DNA from: Rheinheimera salexigens
GTDB taxonomy: Bacteria > Pseudomonadota > Gammaproteobacteria > Enterobacterales > Alteromonadaceae
Length of the DNA: 64,000 bases
Assembly: GCF_001752395.1 (NCBI RefSeq)
Contig: NZ_MKEK01000001.1
Span: 653,244-717,243, forward strand
Reading direction: 5' to 3'
Shown: one piece after another, positions 19,126 to 27,827 of the stretch
How the letters are laid out: every line of letters starts with the position of its first letter
Position numbering within the stretch: the first letter of the stretch is position 1
The notes under the pieces: model-generated
Seen by the model: only the letters and a program-made list of their open reading frames with translations
Told to the model about the DNA's origin: nothing
Databases searched by the model: none
Translations under genes and position numbers: made by a program

Positions 19126-19710
19126 TTAGCCGTCTAGTAATTGTTTTGTCATTTGCATCGCTAAATCAAGATGGCGCTGATCACGATGTAACTTAGTGAG
19201 TAAGCTAGCCCCTAGCCATAATTGATATAAGCTAGTGGCGGTAAATTCTGGCTGAGCAATGGTTAACGAGCCATCAGCAACACCGGTTGCAATACAACGG
19301 GTCAAACGCACTATTACCTGATCGGTACCGTCTTTTAACGTTAAACGCATTGACTCAGATAAGTCGGCGACTTCAGCGCTGAGTTTTACCACTAAGCAAT
19401 CACTGCGGCCGTCGGCACTACAATAGCGACGTTGCCATTCAGCCCAATATTGCATGAATTGTTGCTTAGCCGTTAGTTCGGCTTGGTTAAACAGCACATC
19501 TAACTGAGCAAGGTACTGACTGAAGTAATCTTCTAGCAGCGCCTGGCCAAATTGTTCTTTAGATTTAAAGTAGTGATAAAACGAGCCTTTTGGCACTTCA
19601 GCTTGTTGCAACAAAGCCGTAAGCCCAACCGAGCTAAAGCCTCGGGCGGCAATTATTTGATGGCCAGTGTCGAGTAAATGCTGGCAAGTGTCGTGGTGTT
19701 TTTTGCTCAT
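19126..19710 (-). CDS. TetR/AcrR family repressor (NemR/AcuR-like)
   Basis: Transcriptional repressor of 194 residues. The N-terminal helix-turn-helix is GFSSVGLTALLQQAEVPKGSFYHYFKSKEQF (given here as segments GFSSVGLTALL and VPKGSFYHYF), followed by the all-helical ligand domain with a WAEWQRRYC segment; that Cys and one in GRSDCLVVK are candidates for reaction with electrophiles, as in NemR. It precedes yqhD and the enone-type reductase on the same strand, and the same operator-like dyad lies before both its own start and yqhD. This suggests autorepression plus control of the detoxification genes. Confidence 0.88.
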   Translation of the reverse strand: MSKKHHDTCQHLLDTGHQIIAARGFSSVGLTALLQQAEVPKGSFYHYFKSKEQFGQALLEDYFSQYLAQLDVLFNQAELTAKQQFMQYWAEWQRRYCSADGRSDCLVVKLSAEVADLSESMRLTLKDGTDQVIVRLTRCIATGVADGSLTIAQPEFTATSLYQLWLGASLLTKLHRDQRHLDLAMQMTKQLLDG

Positions 19711-19730
19711 GGCCAGATAATACGCATAAT

Positions 19731-19745
19731 TAGACCAGTCGTCTA
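19731..19745. promoter_or_regulatory. NemR-like operator upstream of the TetR gene
   Basis: TAGACCAGTCGTCTA is a perfect TAGAC-N5-GTCTA dyad, 21-35 bases upstream of the TetR start codon. It shares ten leading bases with the dyad at 19058. Likely the autoregulatory site. Confidence 0.7.
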
Positions 19746-19925
19746 GTAATTATTTAAATTTATAGCCAGTAGAGCTCGCCTTAAGTTAGCTTAATCGCAA
19801 GCTTTAGCCAGCCAACCGCATGCCTTTACTATCTGTGACGCCTTGTGTGCTAAGGTTTAGCGGTTATTTTTATCACTTAACCGTACTTTACTGTACTTTA
19901 TCTGTAGTTAAAATTAGGTATCGCA

Positions 19926-21977
19926 ATGAAAAGTCACTCTTTTATCTATAAAGGCTTAGTAAGCGCCTTGTTGTTGGCAAGCAGCCAGCTAATGGCCGAG
20001 CCACAGCCCATAACCTCAGCAGACTTATGGCAAGCCGCGCGGCCTAGCACGCCAGTAGTTTCACCCGATGGCAAGCAAGCAGTGTTTTCGTTAACGCGTT
20101 ACAGCATGGAAACCGACAAAGGCAATGCTGATTTGCATTTGCTGGATATCAACACAGGTGCCATTAGCCAACTGACCCATTTAGAAGAAAGTGAATCAAG
20201 CCCCATTTGGAGCCCAGACGGTAAGCAATTGGCGTTTGTTGCCCGACGCGGCAATAGCAAAGGCCAGTTGTTTGTGCTGCCAATGCAAGGCGGTGAAGCC
20301 AAGCAATTAACCACCTTGCCGGTATCGGTATCGGCACCGCAATTTACCCCTGATGGTAAAAGCATTATTTTTATGGCCCAAGTGCCAGCCAGTTTTAATG
20401 GTGACTTTGCTGCGTTAGAGAGTGAGTTAAAGCAACAAAAAAATAATAAAGTTAGCGCTAAAGTGACTGAAGAGCGGGTTTACCGTTATTGGGATAAGTG
20501 GTTAACAGATAACTTATTTCCACGTTTATTTAAGTTAGATTTAGCCAGCAATACGGTCAGTGAACTAACCCCAGGTTGGCAGCGGTGGTTCTCGGTCGGT
20601 GGCGGTGTGGATTATTCGATTGCTCCTGATAGTAAAACGTTAGCGTTAAGCGCCATTACTAGTGAAAAGCCGTACAACCAGCTAAATAGTGATGTATTAA
20701 TGTTAAAGCTAGATGGTAGCGGTGATTTTACTAACCTTACCAGCGATAACCCAGCCCGGGATGCTAACCCAGTATTTAGCCCAGACGGAAAATTTATTGT
20801 TTATGGTGCTCAAGAGCGTACCGACTTTTATGCCGATCGGGTTAAATTAATTCGCCACGATATTAAAAGTGGTAAAAAAACCGAGCTAGCTAAAGACTTT
20901 ATGCATTCTCCTGCCGACTGGCAGTTTAGCCAAAATGGTAAAACGTTATACTTTGTTGCCGGCGATAGAGCTAAGCAATCCATTTTCTCGGTATCGGCTG
21001 CAGGTGGAAAGGTAAAACAGATCTTGCGTGACCAAAGTAATAGCGGTGTTCGGGTTGCAGCAAACAATCAGTTAGTGTTTGTGCAGCATGGTATTAGCCA
21101 GTTTCCAGAAATTTTCAAACTGAAAACTAACGGTAAAAACTTAACGGCGTTAACTCACTTTAACCAAGATCTTCAGCAAAATATTGCCTGGGGTAAGGTT
21201 GAAGAAGCTGAGTTCACTGGTGCTGATGGCAAAGCCATTCAAATGTATGTTATTTATCCACCAAACTTTGATAAAAGCAAAAAATGGCCATTACTAAACT
21301 TACTGCACGGTGGCCCACACGGTTTCTTTGGGGATAACTTTAGTTTCCGCTGGAACCCGCAATTATTTGCCGCGCCGGGCTATGTGGTTATTATGCCTAA
21401 CTTCCATGGTTCAACCAGTTTTGGTCAAGAATTTGCAGAGTCTATTCATGGCGAACACCCTACAAAACCCTTTATTGATAGCCAAGCTGCAGTCGACTTT
21501 ATGCTGCAAAAAGGCTTTATTGATGAAGACCGATTAGCCGCAGCAGGTGGCAGTTACGGTGGCTATCTCGTTAGCTGGATTGCCGGTCATACTGATCGCT
21601 ATAAAGCCTTAATAAACCATGCAGGTGTCTATAATTTAATGGGCCAATTTGCCTCAGACGGCACGTCACATCGAGTTCATTCTTATGGTGGCGCACCTTG
21701 GGATGGCTTAGATAAAATGCTGCAATGGAGCCCAGCCATGCATGCCGACAAATTTGTCACACCCATGCTGGTTATCCACGGTGAAAAAGACTACCGCGTA
21801 CCCGTAACTCAAGGCTTAGAAGCCTACGGCGTATATAAAGGAAAAGGCATCGACGCCCGTTTAGTCTACTTCCCAGACGAAAATCACTGGATATTAAAAC
21901 CAAACAACTCAGTATTTTGGTTTAGTGAATTCCACAACTGGCTAGAGCGCTACATCGGCAAAGGCCCATCAAACTAA
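19926..21977 (+). CDS. Secreted S9 family prolyl oligopeptidase / dipeptidyl aminopeptidase-like peptidase
   Basis: Serine peptidase of 683 residues acting outside the cytoplasm on short peptides. A signal peptide ends at QLMA-EPQP. A beta-propeller with repeated WSPDGKQ-type TolB motifs spans about 30-400; the C-terminal alpha/beta hydrolase carries the nucleophile in GGSYGGY (Ser near 543), an Asp in HGEKDYRVP and a His in DENHW near 653. The start has AGGT eight bases upstream. No operon partner is evident; the convergent Na/Pi gene is separated by a 74-base palindromic element. Confidence 0.92.
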   Translation: MKSHSFIYKGLVSALLLASSQLMAEPQPITSADLWQAARPSTPVVSPDGKQAVFSLTRYSMETDKGNADLHLLDINTGAISQLTHLEESESSPIWSPDGKQLAFVARRGNSKGQLFVLPMQGGEAKQLTTLPVSVSAPQFTPDGKSIIFMAQVPASFNGDFAALESELKQQKNNKVSAKVTEERVYRYWDKWLTDNLFPRLFKLDLASNTVSELTPGWQRWFSVGGGVDYSIAPDSKTLALSAITSEKPYNQLNSDVLMLKLDGSGDFTNLTSDNPARDANPVFSPDGKFIVYGAQERTDFYADRVKLIRHDIKSGKKTELAKDFMHSPADWQFSQNGKTLYFVAGDRAKQSIFSVSAAGGKVKQILRDQSNSGVRVAANNQLVFVQHGISQFPEIFKLKTNGKNLTALTHFNQDLQQNIAWGKVEEAEFTGADGKAIQMYVIYPPNFDKSKKWPLLNLLHGGPHGFFGDNFSFRWNPQLFAAPGYVVIMPNFHGSTSFGQEFAESIHGEHPTKPFIDSQAAVDFMLQKGFIDEDRLAAAGGSYGGYLVSWIAGHTDRYKALINHAGVYNLMGQFASDGTSHRVHSYGGAPWDGLDKMLQWSPAMHADKFVTPMLVIHGEKDYRVPVTQGLEAYGVYKGKGIDARLVYFPDENHWILKPNNSVFWFSEFHNWLERYIGKGPSN

Positions 21978-21992
21978 GCCTTACAAACTAAT

Positions 21993-22066
21993 ATGGGGTC
22001 AGTGCACATTAATTTATTGTTAACCAATTATCTGGTTAACATTTTATTAATTAGCACTGACCCCAT
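21993..22066. repeat. GGGGTC...GACCCC palindromic repeat, long copy
   Basis: Outer arms ATGGGGTCAGTGC (21993-22005) and GCACTGACCCCAT (22054-22066) are perfect 13-base inverted repeats; GTTAACC and GGTTAAC form an inner stem. The left half matches the copy at 39426-39465 read on the other strand. Between convergent genes, so it may also terminate both. Resembles REP/MITE-like dispersed elements common in gammaproteobacteria. Confidence 0.8.
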
Positions 22067-22072
22067 TTTAAT

Positions 22073-23935
22073 TTAGATTAAACTGACTAACGGTGTTCTC
22101 TCGGCGCCTAAATGGCGTATGTCACGTAGTAGTTTATTGTCGTCGGTTAAGCTAACTTGCAGCACATGACTAAAGCTTTGAGCGATACGATGGCTGTAAT
22201 TTAAATCATTCATTAGCGAACTTGCTTGTAAGTTATTTAAGCTTTGCATACGTATGGCACTAAAAATACGATGTCGAAACTCTTTCACAAACCGCTCGGT
22301 TTCTGTGTTTAACTCGGATAATGCCAGTAGCGATTGTTCTTCAGTTAACTCCATTCGGCTTAAGGCATAGGCTTCACGCAGCACCCAAATAACATGGCGA
22401 CGTAGGTCTAGATATAAATTACGGGTGAAAATGGAGTCATCACGTAAATAGCGGTATACGTTTTTCTGTAAGTGTTTGGCATTTTTTACCGCATCAACTA
22501 ATTGCAGTGCCAGCATATGGCAAGTCATCCAGAACTTTTGCTGCTCTTCATCTAGCTCAATGTTTAACCGGCTCATAAAGCTTAATAAGTCAGAATAGAC
22601 ACCTTTAATATGCAGCTGATATAGCTCTTTAGCGTCTAAGCTGTTGCTATCATCGGGTAGGGTGTTTAATAGCCTTTCATCGATTGTGGGTGAATTTAAT
22701 TGCTCTATAGGTTGATATAAGGCATGGCAGATTACTTCTAAGCTTAAGCGACCCAAATGCTGCAGTTCTTGCACCACAGCACTTGCAGCCGTGTCGGCAG
22801 AAGCTAATGCGGCTTCATTTAGATAGCGTGCTTGGTTTGGGGCAATTAGTTGGGGCTTAATAGCCAAGTCAGGCTGTATATCTGCAGCCGTAATTAATAC
22901 TTCTGGTTCAACCGGGTCGGGAAATAAATAGCATAACCATTGGCCAATTTTGCTTTGCAGTGGCCAAAATATAATGACACCGATAACGTTAAATAAAGTT
23001 TGGAACATAGCCAGTTGCAGCAAAGTATTATCAGCCGCACCAAATAACGCCATAGAACTTTGCGCTAACCACATTAGTGGCATGAGGAATATAAAAGTGA
23101 TAATGCCGGTAACAATATTAAATAATGCGTGCACTAACACTAGGCGCTGACCGCTGCGATTACCGCTTAGCCAACCAACAAGGGCCGTGGTAACGCTGCT
23201 ACCAATATTGCCGCCAATGGTAATGGTCATCGCTTGCCATAGTTCTATTTGACCACCGGCTAATGCAGCTAGCACTAGCATTAAAGTGGCATGGCTTGAC
23301 TGTAGTACAGCGGTTAAGGCGATGCCGACGATAACAAAGGCTAATTGACCTAATAAAGTGGCATCAAATTGCTCTGTTAAATCTAAGCTACTGCCAAACT
23401 CACTAAAGCCGCCTTTAATTTGATCAATACCTAAGAAAATAAAGGCAATACCCAACACTATCCGGCCAGCCGCTTTACTTTTTGGACCATTAAAACCAGC
23501 TAGCACACCAAATACTAATAACGGTAATGCTAGCGGGCTTAAACTAAAGTTTTGCCCAGCCGCCGCCAGCAGCCAAATGCCAGCACTGGTGCCAAGGTTA
23601 ACCCCTAACAAAATGGCAATGCCACTGGCAAATTGAATTAAACCGGTACTAATAAAAGCGATAGTTAATAAAGACATTAGGGTAGTAGACTGCAGCAGCA
23701 TAGTGCCGCCCATGCCAACCAAAAAGCTTTTAAATCGAGTAGATGTACTACGTGCGAGTACTTGTTCTAACTTGCCACCGGCTAATTGTTTTAAGCCTTC
23801 TTCTAAGCATTGCATACCAAATAAAAATAAGGCCAAACCAGCACATAGCTGTAGCCAGCCAGTGCTGTACCAAAAGCTAAGAGCCAGTACGATTAAGATA
23901 GCAATAGGGAGCAAAAACACTTTAAATTTAGGCAT
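22073..23935 (-). CDS. Na+/phosphate cotransporter family protein with PhoU-like C-terminal domain
   Basis: Inner membrane protein of 620 residues. The N-terminal half has paired Na/Pi-cotransporter repeats with family QSS motifs (MLLQSTTLMSLLTIAF near 80-95; AVLQSSHATLMLVLA near 210-225) and about 8-10 transmembrane segments. Residues from about 390 form a soluble helical region like PhoU. Proteins of this kind (NptA/YjbB type) move phosphate coupled to sodium, sometimes outward. No PHO box was seen upstream. It converges on the S9 peptidase gene. Confidence 0.88.
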   Translation of the reverse strand: MPKFKVFLLPIAILIVLALSFWYSTGWLQLCAGLALFLFGMQCLEEGLKQLAGGKLEQVLARSTSTRFKSFLVGMGGTMLLQSTTLMSLLTIAFISTGLIQFASGIAILLGVNLGTSAGIWLLAAAGQNFSLSPLALPLLVFGVLAGFNGPKSKAAGRIVLGIAFIFLGIDQIKGGFSEFGSSLDLTEQFDATLLGQLAFVIVGIALTAVLQSSHATLMLVLAALAGGQIELWQAMTITIGGNIGSSVTTALVGWLSGNRSGQRLVLVHALFNIVTGIITFIFLMPLMWLAQSSMALFGAADNTLLQLAMFQTLFNVIGVIIFWPLQSKIGQWLCYLFPDPVEPEVLITAADIQPDLAIKPQLIAPNQARYLNEAALASADTAASAVVQELQHLGRLSLEVICHALYQPIEQLNSPTIDERLLNTLPDDSNSLDAKELYQLHIKGVYSDLLSFMSRLNIELDEEQQKFWMTCHMLALQLVDAVKNAKHLQKNVYRYLRDDSIFTRNLYLDLRRHVIWVLREAYALSRMELTEEQSLLALSELNTETERFVKEFRHRIFSAIRMQSLNNLQASSLMNDLNYSHRIAQSFSHVLQVSLTDDNKLLRDIRHLGAERTPLVSLI

Positions 23936-24029
23936 GAACAGCTCGAAAAAATACTGCAGAATAACTGCAGCTAGATTAAGGCTTAGCTTCTATTATAGCT
24001 AGTATGCAGCAGCGAAATAGTTGCGTAGT

Positions 24030-24881
24030 TTATTCGTCTTCTTCAGCTAAACGTGCTTTGCGCTCTTCGGCTTCGGCAAAGGCAGCTTTAATTTGTTCTA
24101 ATACTGAGTCGACATCAGTTTCGTCAGTATCGGCAATAAATTCGCCGGTTAGTACAGAATCTGTGGTTAATTCACCGGCTTCATATAGCGCCCAAATTTC
24201 TTCGGCATAGTTGGTTTGTAACAGCTCTGGTGCGTAGATACCGTAATAATCCCGCATATTGTTTACATCGCGGCAGAACATCCACTTAGCATTGTTATTC
24301 GCGGCAGCATCGACTACTTGTGGCAAATCAATTACCACTGGTCCTTGATCATCCACTAACACGTTAAATTCAGATAAGTCACCATGCACTAGGCCTTCGC
24401 ACAACATGATCACGATATAATGCAGCATAGTAGCGTGGTCAGCTATGGCTAACTCAGCGTCCATCGCAATATCTGCTAAACGCGGCGCAACTATGCCTTC
24501 GTCGTCACAAACCAGCTCCATCAGCAATACGCCGTTATAGCAGCCGTAAGGCTCTGGTACCCTTACACCGGCTTTAGATAGCTTGAAAAGAGCATCAACT
24601 TCGGTATGTTGCCAAATTTCTTCTTGTTGCTGGCGGCCAAATTTAGAGCCTTTTTCCATCGCACGCGCTCGGCGCGAGCTGCGAACTTTACGGCCTTCTT
24701 GATATAGCACAGCTTGCTTAAAGCTGCGCTTGTCTGCTTCTTTGTACACTTTAGCGCAGCGAATATCCTCGCCACAACGGACGATATAAACAGAAGCTTC
24801 TTTGCCACTCATTAACGGGCGGATAACTTCATCCACCATGCCTTCGTCAACCAGAGGCTGGATTCGTTTTGGTATTTTCAT
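24030..24881 (-). CDS. RIO1-family serine/threonine protein kinase
   Basis: Atypical protein kinase of 283 residues. The glycine-poor P-loop is SGKEASVY (25-32), the ATP-binding lysine is Lys44 in CAKVYK, the catalytic loop is HGDLSEFN (166-173, Asp168) and the metal-binding segment is VIDLPQ (184-188), where RIO kinases carry DF/LPQ instead of DFG. The acidic C-terminus (EERKARLAEEDE) is common in bacterial members. Bacterial RIO proteins are little studied; targets are unknown. Probably monocistronic. Confidence 0.9.
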   Translation of the reverse strand: MKIPKRIQPLVDEGMVDEVIRPLMSGKEASVYIVRCGEDIRCAKVYKEADKRSFKQAVLYQEGRKVRSSRRARAMEKGSKFGRQQQEEIWQHTEVDALFKLSKAGVRVPEPYGCYNGVLLMELVCDDEGIVAPRLADIAMDAELAIADHATMLHYIVIMLCEGLVHGDLSEFNVLVDDQGPVVIDLPQVVDAAANNNAKWMFCRDVNNMRDYYGIYAPELLQTNYAEEIWALYEAGELTTDSVLTGEFIADTDETDVDSVLEQIKAAFAEAEERKARLAEEDE

Positions 24882-25112
24882 TGCGTCGTTATACCTTAGT
24901 TAACAGCGGTTATAAATAGCTGTAAGACACAACGGGATGAAAATAGTATCAACAAGATAATCCAAGATGAATTTGTAACCAATAAAGGTCCATTATTGAG
25001 TGTTATTAAAAATAAACACGACTAAAGGGTGCTGATAAGCGTTAGTAAACATAGTGGTTGTGACAAAAAGTAAGTCATACTGAAATAGAGTTCTTAATTG
25101 TTGAGATATATT

Positions 25113-26576
25113 ATGTTTTCTATTGTTCGTTATGCTGTCGTTTTGTTATTACTTAGTGGCTGCATAAGTCAGCCACAACAGGCTAACTCCAGCTTATTAG
25201 ATGAAAGTTTATTACTGCACAATATTCAACTGGTTGATGTTGAAGCCGGTAAGCTTGTACAAAATAAAATGGTGTTAATAGAGCAAGGGAAAATCACTGC
25301 TGTTTTGCCGGCAACTGAGCGCAGTAAGTATAAAAATATGCAGCAACTAGATGGCCAGTCGCAATATTTAATTCCTGCTTTGTGGGATATGCATGTCCAT
25401 TTTGAAGGCCGCAATTTAGTAGAAGATAATGCTTTATTATTGCCGGTATATTTAGCATACGGCATTACGGCAGTTCGTGATTCAGCAGGTAACTTAGCGC
25501 CAACAGTTTTAGAGTGGCGGAGCGAAATTGCGGCTGGCAAACGGCTTGGGCCACGTATTTTCACTGCCGGTCAAAAGTTTGAAGGTATCGATTCGTTGTG
25601 GGATGGCGATCTGGAAATTGGCAATCAGCAAGACTTATTAGCCGGTATGGAAAAGCTGAAACAAATGCAGGTCGATTTTATTAAAATCACCGAAAACACG
25701 CTGCAGCCCGAACTATATCTCGATACTATTCGCGAAGCGCGTCGCCAAGGGTTTTTAGTCTCTAGTCATATTCCAGTAGGCGCGACTATTAAACAACTTG
25801 CAGAAGCTGGCTTAAGCAGTATTGAACATGCTTCGTATTTATTACGTTTAGGCTTTGCTGATGAAGCGGAAATAGCCGCAGCGGTGCGCAACGGAACCAT
25901 GACCAATGCTGACGCCTATGCGCACTATAAACAGGGTTTTGATCAGCACCTTGCTATTTATGGCTACCAAATGTTGGCACGACAGCAGGTGGCGGTAACA
26001 CCAACGTTAATTGGCGGTCGACAGTTAGCTTATTTAGCCGAAACAGATCATAGTAAGGATCAGTTTTTGCAATATTTAACTGCAGACTTCACCGACAATT
26101 ATCAGTGGCGTATAGGCCGTATGGCGGGTGAAACCGAAGCCCAAACTGCCGAGCGTCAACAGCAATATCAATTAATTGCTAAGCAACTGCCTTATTTAGA
26201 ACAAGCAGGGGTTTTATTATTAGCTGGTAGTGATTCAGCAGCGCTAAACACCTATGTTTATCCAGCCCAAGCGCTACACGATGAATTAGAGTTATTTCAA
26301 CAAGCCGGTTTAACCCCAGCCCAAATACTGCGCACAGCAACTATTAACGGCGCAACGTTTATGGGTGTTCAAGCTGACTATGGCAGCATAGCAGCAAACA
26401 AACAGGCCGATTTGTTATTACTACCAGCAAACCCACTGCAAGATATTAACGCCGTAAGAACCATCGATACCCTAATTTATGGCGGTAAAGTGTATAACAG
26501 GCAGGCCTTAGATAAGTTGTTGCAACAAGCGGCGGAGCGTAAAGCAGAGTTAACCTTAAAAAGGGGGCGGAGTTAA
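25113..26576 (+). CDS. Lipoprotein amidohydrolase (imidazolonepropionase/prolidase-like metal-dependent hydrolase)
   Basis: Metal-dependent hydrolase of about 487 residues, probably cutting cyclic amide or dipeptide bonds in the periplasm. A lipoprotein signal ends with LLSGC (Cys near residue 17). Metal-binding segments are DMHVHFEG, IKITEN (possible carboxylated Lys), SSHIPVG, IEHASYL and LAGSDSAA. The C-terminal strand region GSIAANKQADLLLL is typical of the superfamily. The ATG at 25113 gives the lipoprotein signal; an upstream TTG at 25098 is possible but the ribosome site is weak either way. Remnants of an exonuclease gene follow. Confidence 0.85.
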   Translation: MFSIVRYAVVLLLLSGCISQPQQANSSLLDESLLLHNIQLVDVEAGKLVQNKMVLIEQGKITAVLPATERSKYKNMQQLDGQSQYLIPALWDMHVHFEGRNLVEDNALLLPVYLAYGITAVRDSAGNLAPTVLEWRSEIAAGKRLGPRIFTAGQKFEGIDSLWDGDLEIGNQQDLLAGMEKLKQMQVDFIKITENTLQPELYLDTIREARRQGFLVSSHIPVGATIKQLAEAGLSSIEHASYLLRLGFADEAEIAAAVRNGTMTNADAYAHYKQGFDQHLAIYGYQMLARQQVAVTPTLIGGRQLAYLAETDHSKDQFLQYLTADFTDNYQWRIGRMAGETEAQTAERQQQYQLIAKQLPYLEQAGVLLLAGSDSAALNTYVYPAQALHDELELFQQAGLTPAQILRTATINGATFMGVQADYGSIAANKQADLLLLPANPLQDINAVRTIDTLIYGGKVYNRQALDKLLQQAAERKAELTLKRGRS

Positions 26577-26634
26577 TTAATAAAATGTTAATTAATATTG
26601 CCCTTAATATTACCTCAACAGACTGATTTAAACT

Positions 26635-26778
26635 AAGTTACTACTGTTCAGAAACGGTAAAGCGGAATGTTTAGCGAATGCACTTGAATATCATCAGCTT
26701 GGTTTTGCAGGTACAGCGCATCGCGGTATAGACGATGCGCTGAATATTGCTAGATTATTGGGCTTTATTAAATTGTAG
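26635..26778 (+). pseudogene. C-terminal remnant of a DEDDh 3'-5' exonuclease (KapD/ERI-1-like)
   Basis: An open segment after a stop at about 26632 encodes NGKAECLANALEYHQLGF followed by GTAHRGIDDALNIARLL and a stop at 26776-26778. HRGIDDALNIARLL is the last conserved motif (HxxxxDA) of DEDDh exonucleases of the KinA-inhibitor/ERI-1 group. The first two-thirds, including the DxE motif, are absent, and there is no start codon, so this is a truncated relic. Its last bases overlap the end of the PEP-CTERM gene on the other strand. Confidence 0.75.
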
Positions 26779-27496
26779 GGGAAGCAGTAGTAGTGGCAGA
26801 TTTTTTACGGTTTACAAACCCTAATATAGCCAGGCCGAAACCAAATATGAATAACACACCAGGCTCTGGCACGCGCTCTAAGGTTAAACCAGAAATATGG
26901 TAATTAGTGTCGCCACCTGTAAGTCTTGAAAAATCGATATTCAGCATTGAATCGTTAGCTAAAAAATCTAAAGTCATGGCGTAACCTTGGCTAGCAGAGT
27001 TTTTCCAAACACTACTGCTATCAAGTGCAGTACCTTTCACTACCTCGTTTAGTAAGCCTTCAGCTGCAACTGCATAATGGCGATTATTACAACAGCCCTC
27101 TGAAAATAGTAATTGTAACCGATAGTTATTACCAATAATGATATCTAAATCGAGGGCGCCAGTTGCAATACCTGCCGACCAAGTTAACGATCTTAAAATT
27201 TGTTCTAAAGCATCGTTATCACTGCCTGTTCCTAATGCAGAACCGCCAGCCCAAGTTGTGTTGCGGTTAAATCCGGTAATGGATACTCCAGCGGGTGCAC
27301 CAGAACCGTTTGCCGCGACATTTGTAAAAAGCGCATCGCCAACTTGTTGCGTACCTGAGCCATTAAAGTTTAAGGCGTAATCGAAATTGCCGTAAAAATC
27401 TAACTGGCTGAAATCTGTAAACACCATGGGTCCAGCAAAAACACTGGTAGAAATTAAAAGTAAAGTGGAGCAAAACACGGATTTAATTGACTTCAT
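26768..27496 (-). CDS. PEP-CTERM sorting domain protein
   Basis: Exported protein of 242 residues. A signal peptide (MKSIKSVFCSTLLLISTSVFA) leads a beta-rich domain of no recognised function. The C-terminus is the PEP-CTERM signal: VPEP, a hydrophobic helix (GVLFIFGFGLAILGF) and a basic end (NRKK), which exosortase EpsH-type enzymes process so the protein reaches the surface or biofilm matrix. A Cys pair in SEGCCNN is notable. The start at 27496 has AAAGGA upstream. No exosortase gene is in this window. Confidence 0.88.
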   Translation of the reverse strand: MKSIKSVFCSTLLLISTSVFAGPMVFTDFSQLDFYGNFDYALNFNGSGTQQVGDALFTNVAANGSGAPAGVSITGFNRNTTWAGGSALGTGSDNDALEQILRSLTWSAGIATGALDLDIIIGNNYRLQLLFSEGCCNNRHYAVAAEGLLNEVVKGTALDSSSVWKNSASQGYAMTLDFLANDSMLNIDFSRLTGGDTNYHISGLTLERVPEPGVLFIFGFGLAILGFVNRKKSATTTASPTI

Positions 27497-27827
27497 TATT
27501 ATTATTCCTTTAAACAATTAAGAGTTCACTGCGGCAAGTGAGCGTTGCTCCTATTGCGATAGACTTCTAAGAGCACTAATTGTGCCATGTAGCTAATAAT
27601 GATTATAATCAGTAGCTTAAGTTTGTTTTGTTTACATTTAAGTGCGTAATTGTAAAGAATGCTGACAGAGGTAACGATATAAATATATATTTACTGAATA
27701 AATAAATTGTAGGGTGTAGTTAGGGGGTTCTACTGAAAATTAACATCTTTTAGTTTGAATCACATAAAAAGATGTTAATTATATTTGTTACTGATAGCAT
27801 AAGTATCTGATTATCTAGAGATGATTT
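27497..27827. promoter_or_regulatory. Divergent intergenic region with a 14-base inverted repeat
   Basis: AATTAACATCTTTT (27738-27751) and AAAAGATGTTAATT (27767-27780) are perfect inverted arms with a 15-base loop, 48 bases before the NERD gene. A Fur-like AT-rich stretch (AATAATGATTATAATCA, about 27595-27611) lies nearer the PEP-CTERM gene. No coding sequence seen. The dyad could be an operator or a transcript-end hairpin. Confidence 0.5.

Noticed and set aside
27595..27611. Fur box between the PEP-CTERM and NERD genes
   Set aside because: Only partly matches the Fur consensus in an AT-rich spacer, and neither gene is iron-related; kept only as a remark.
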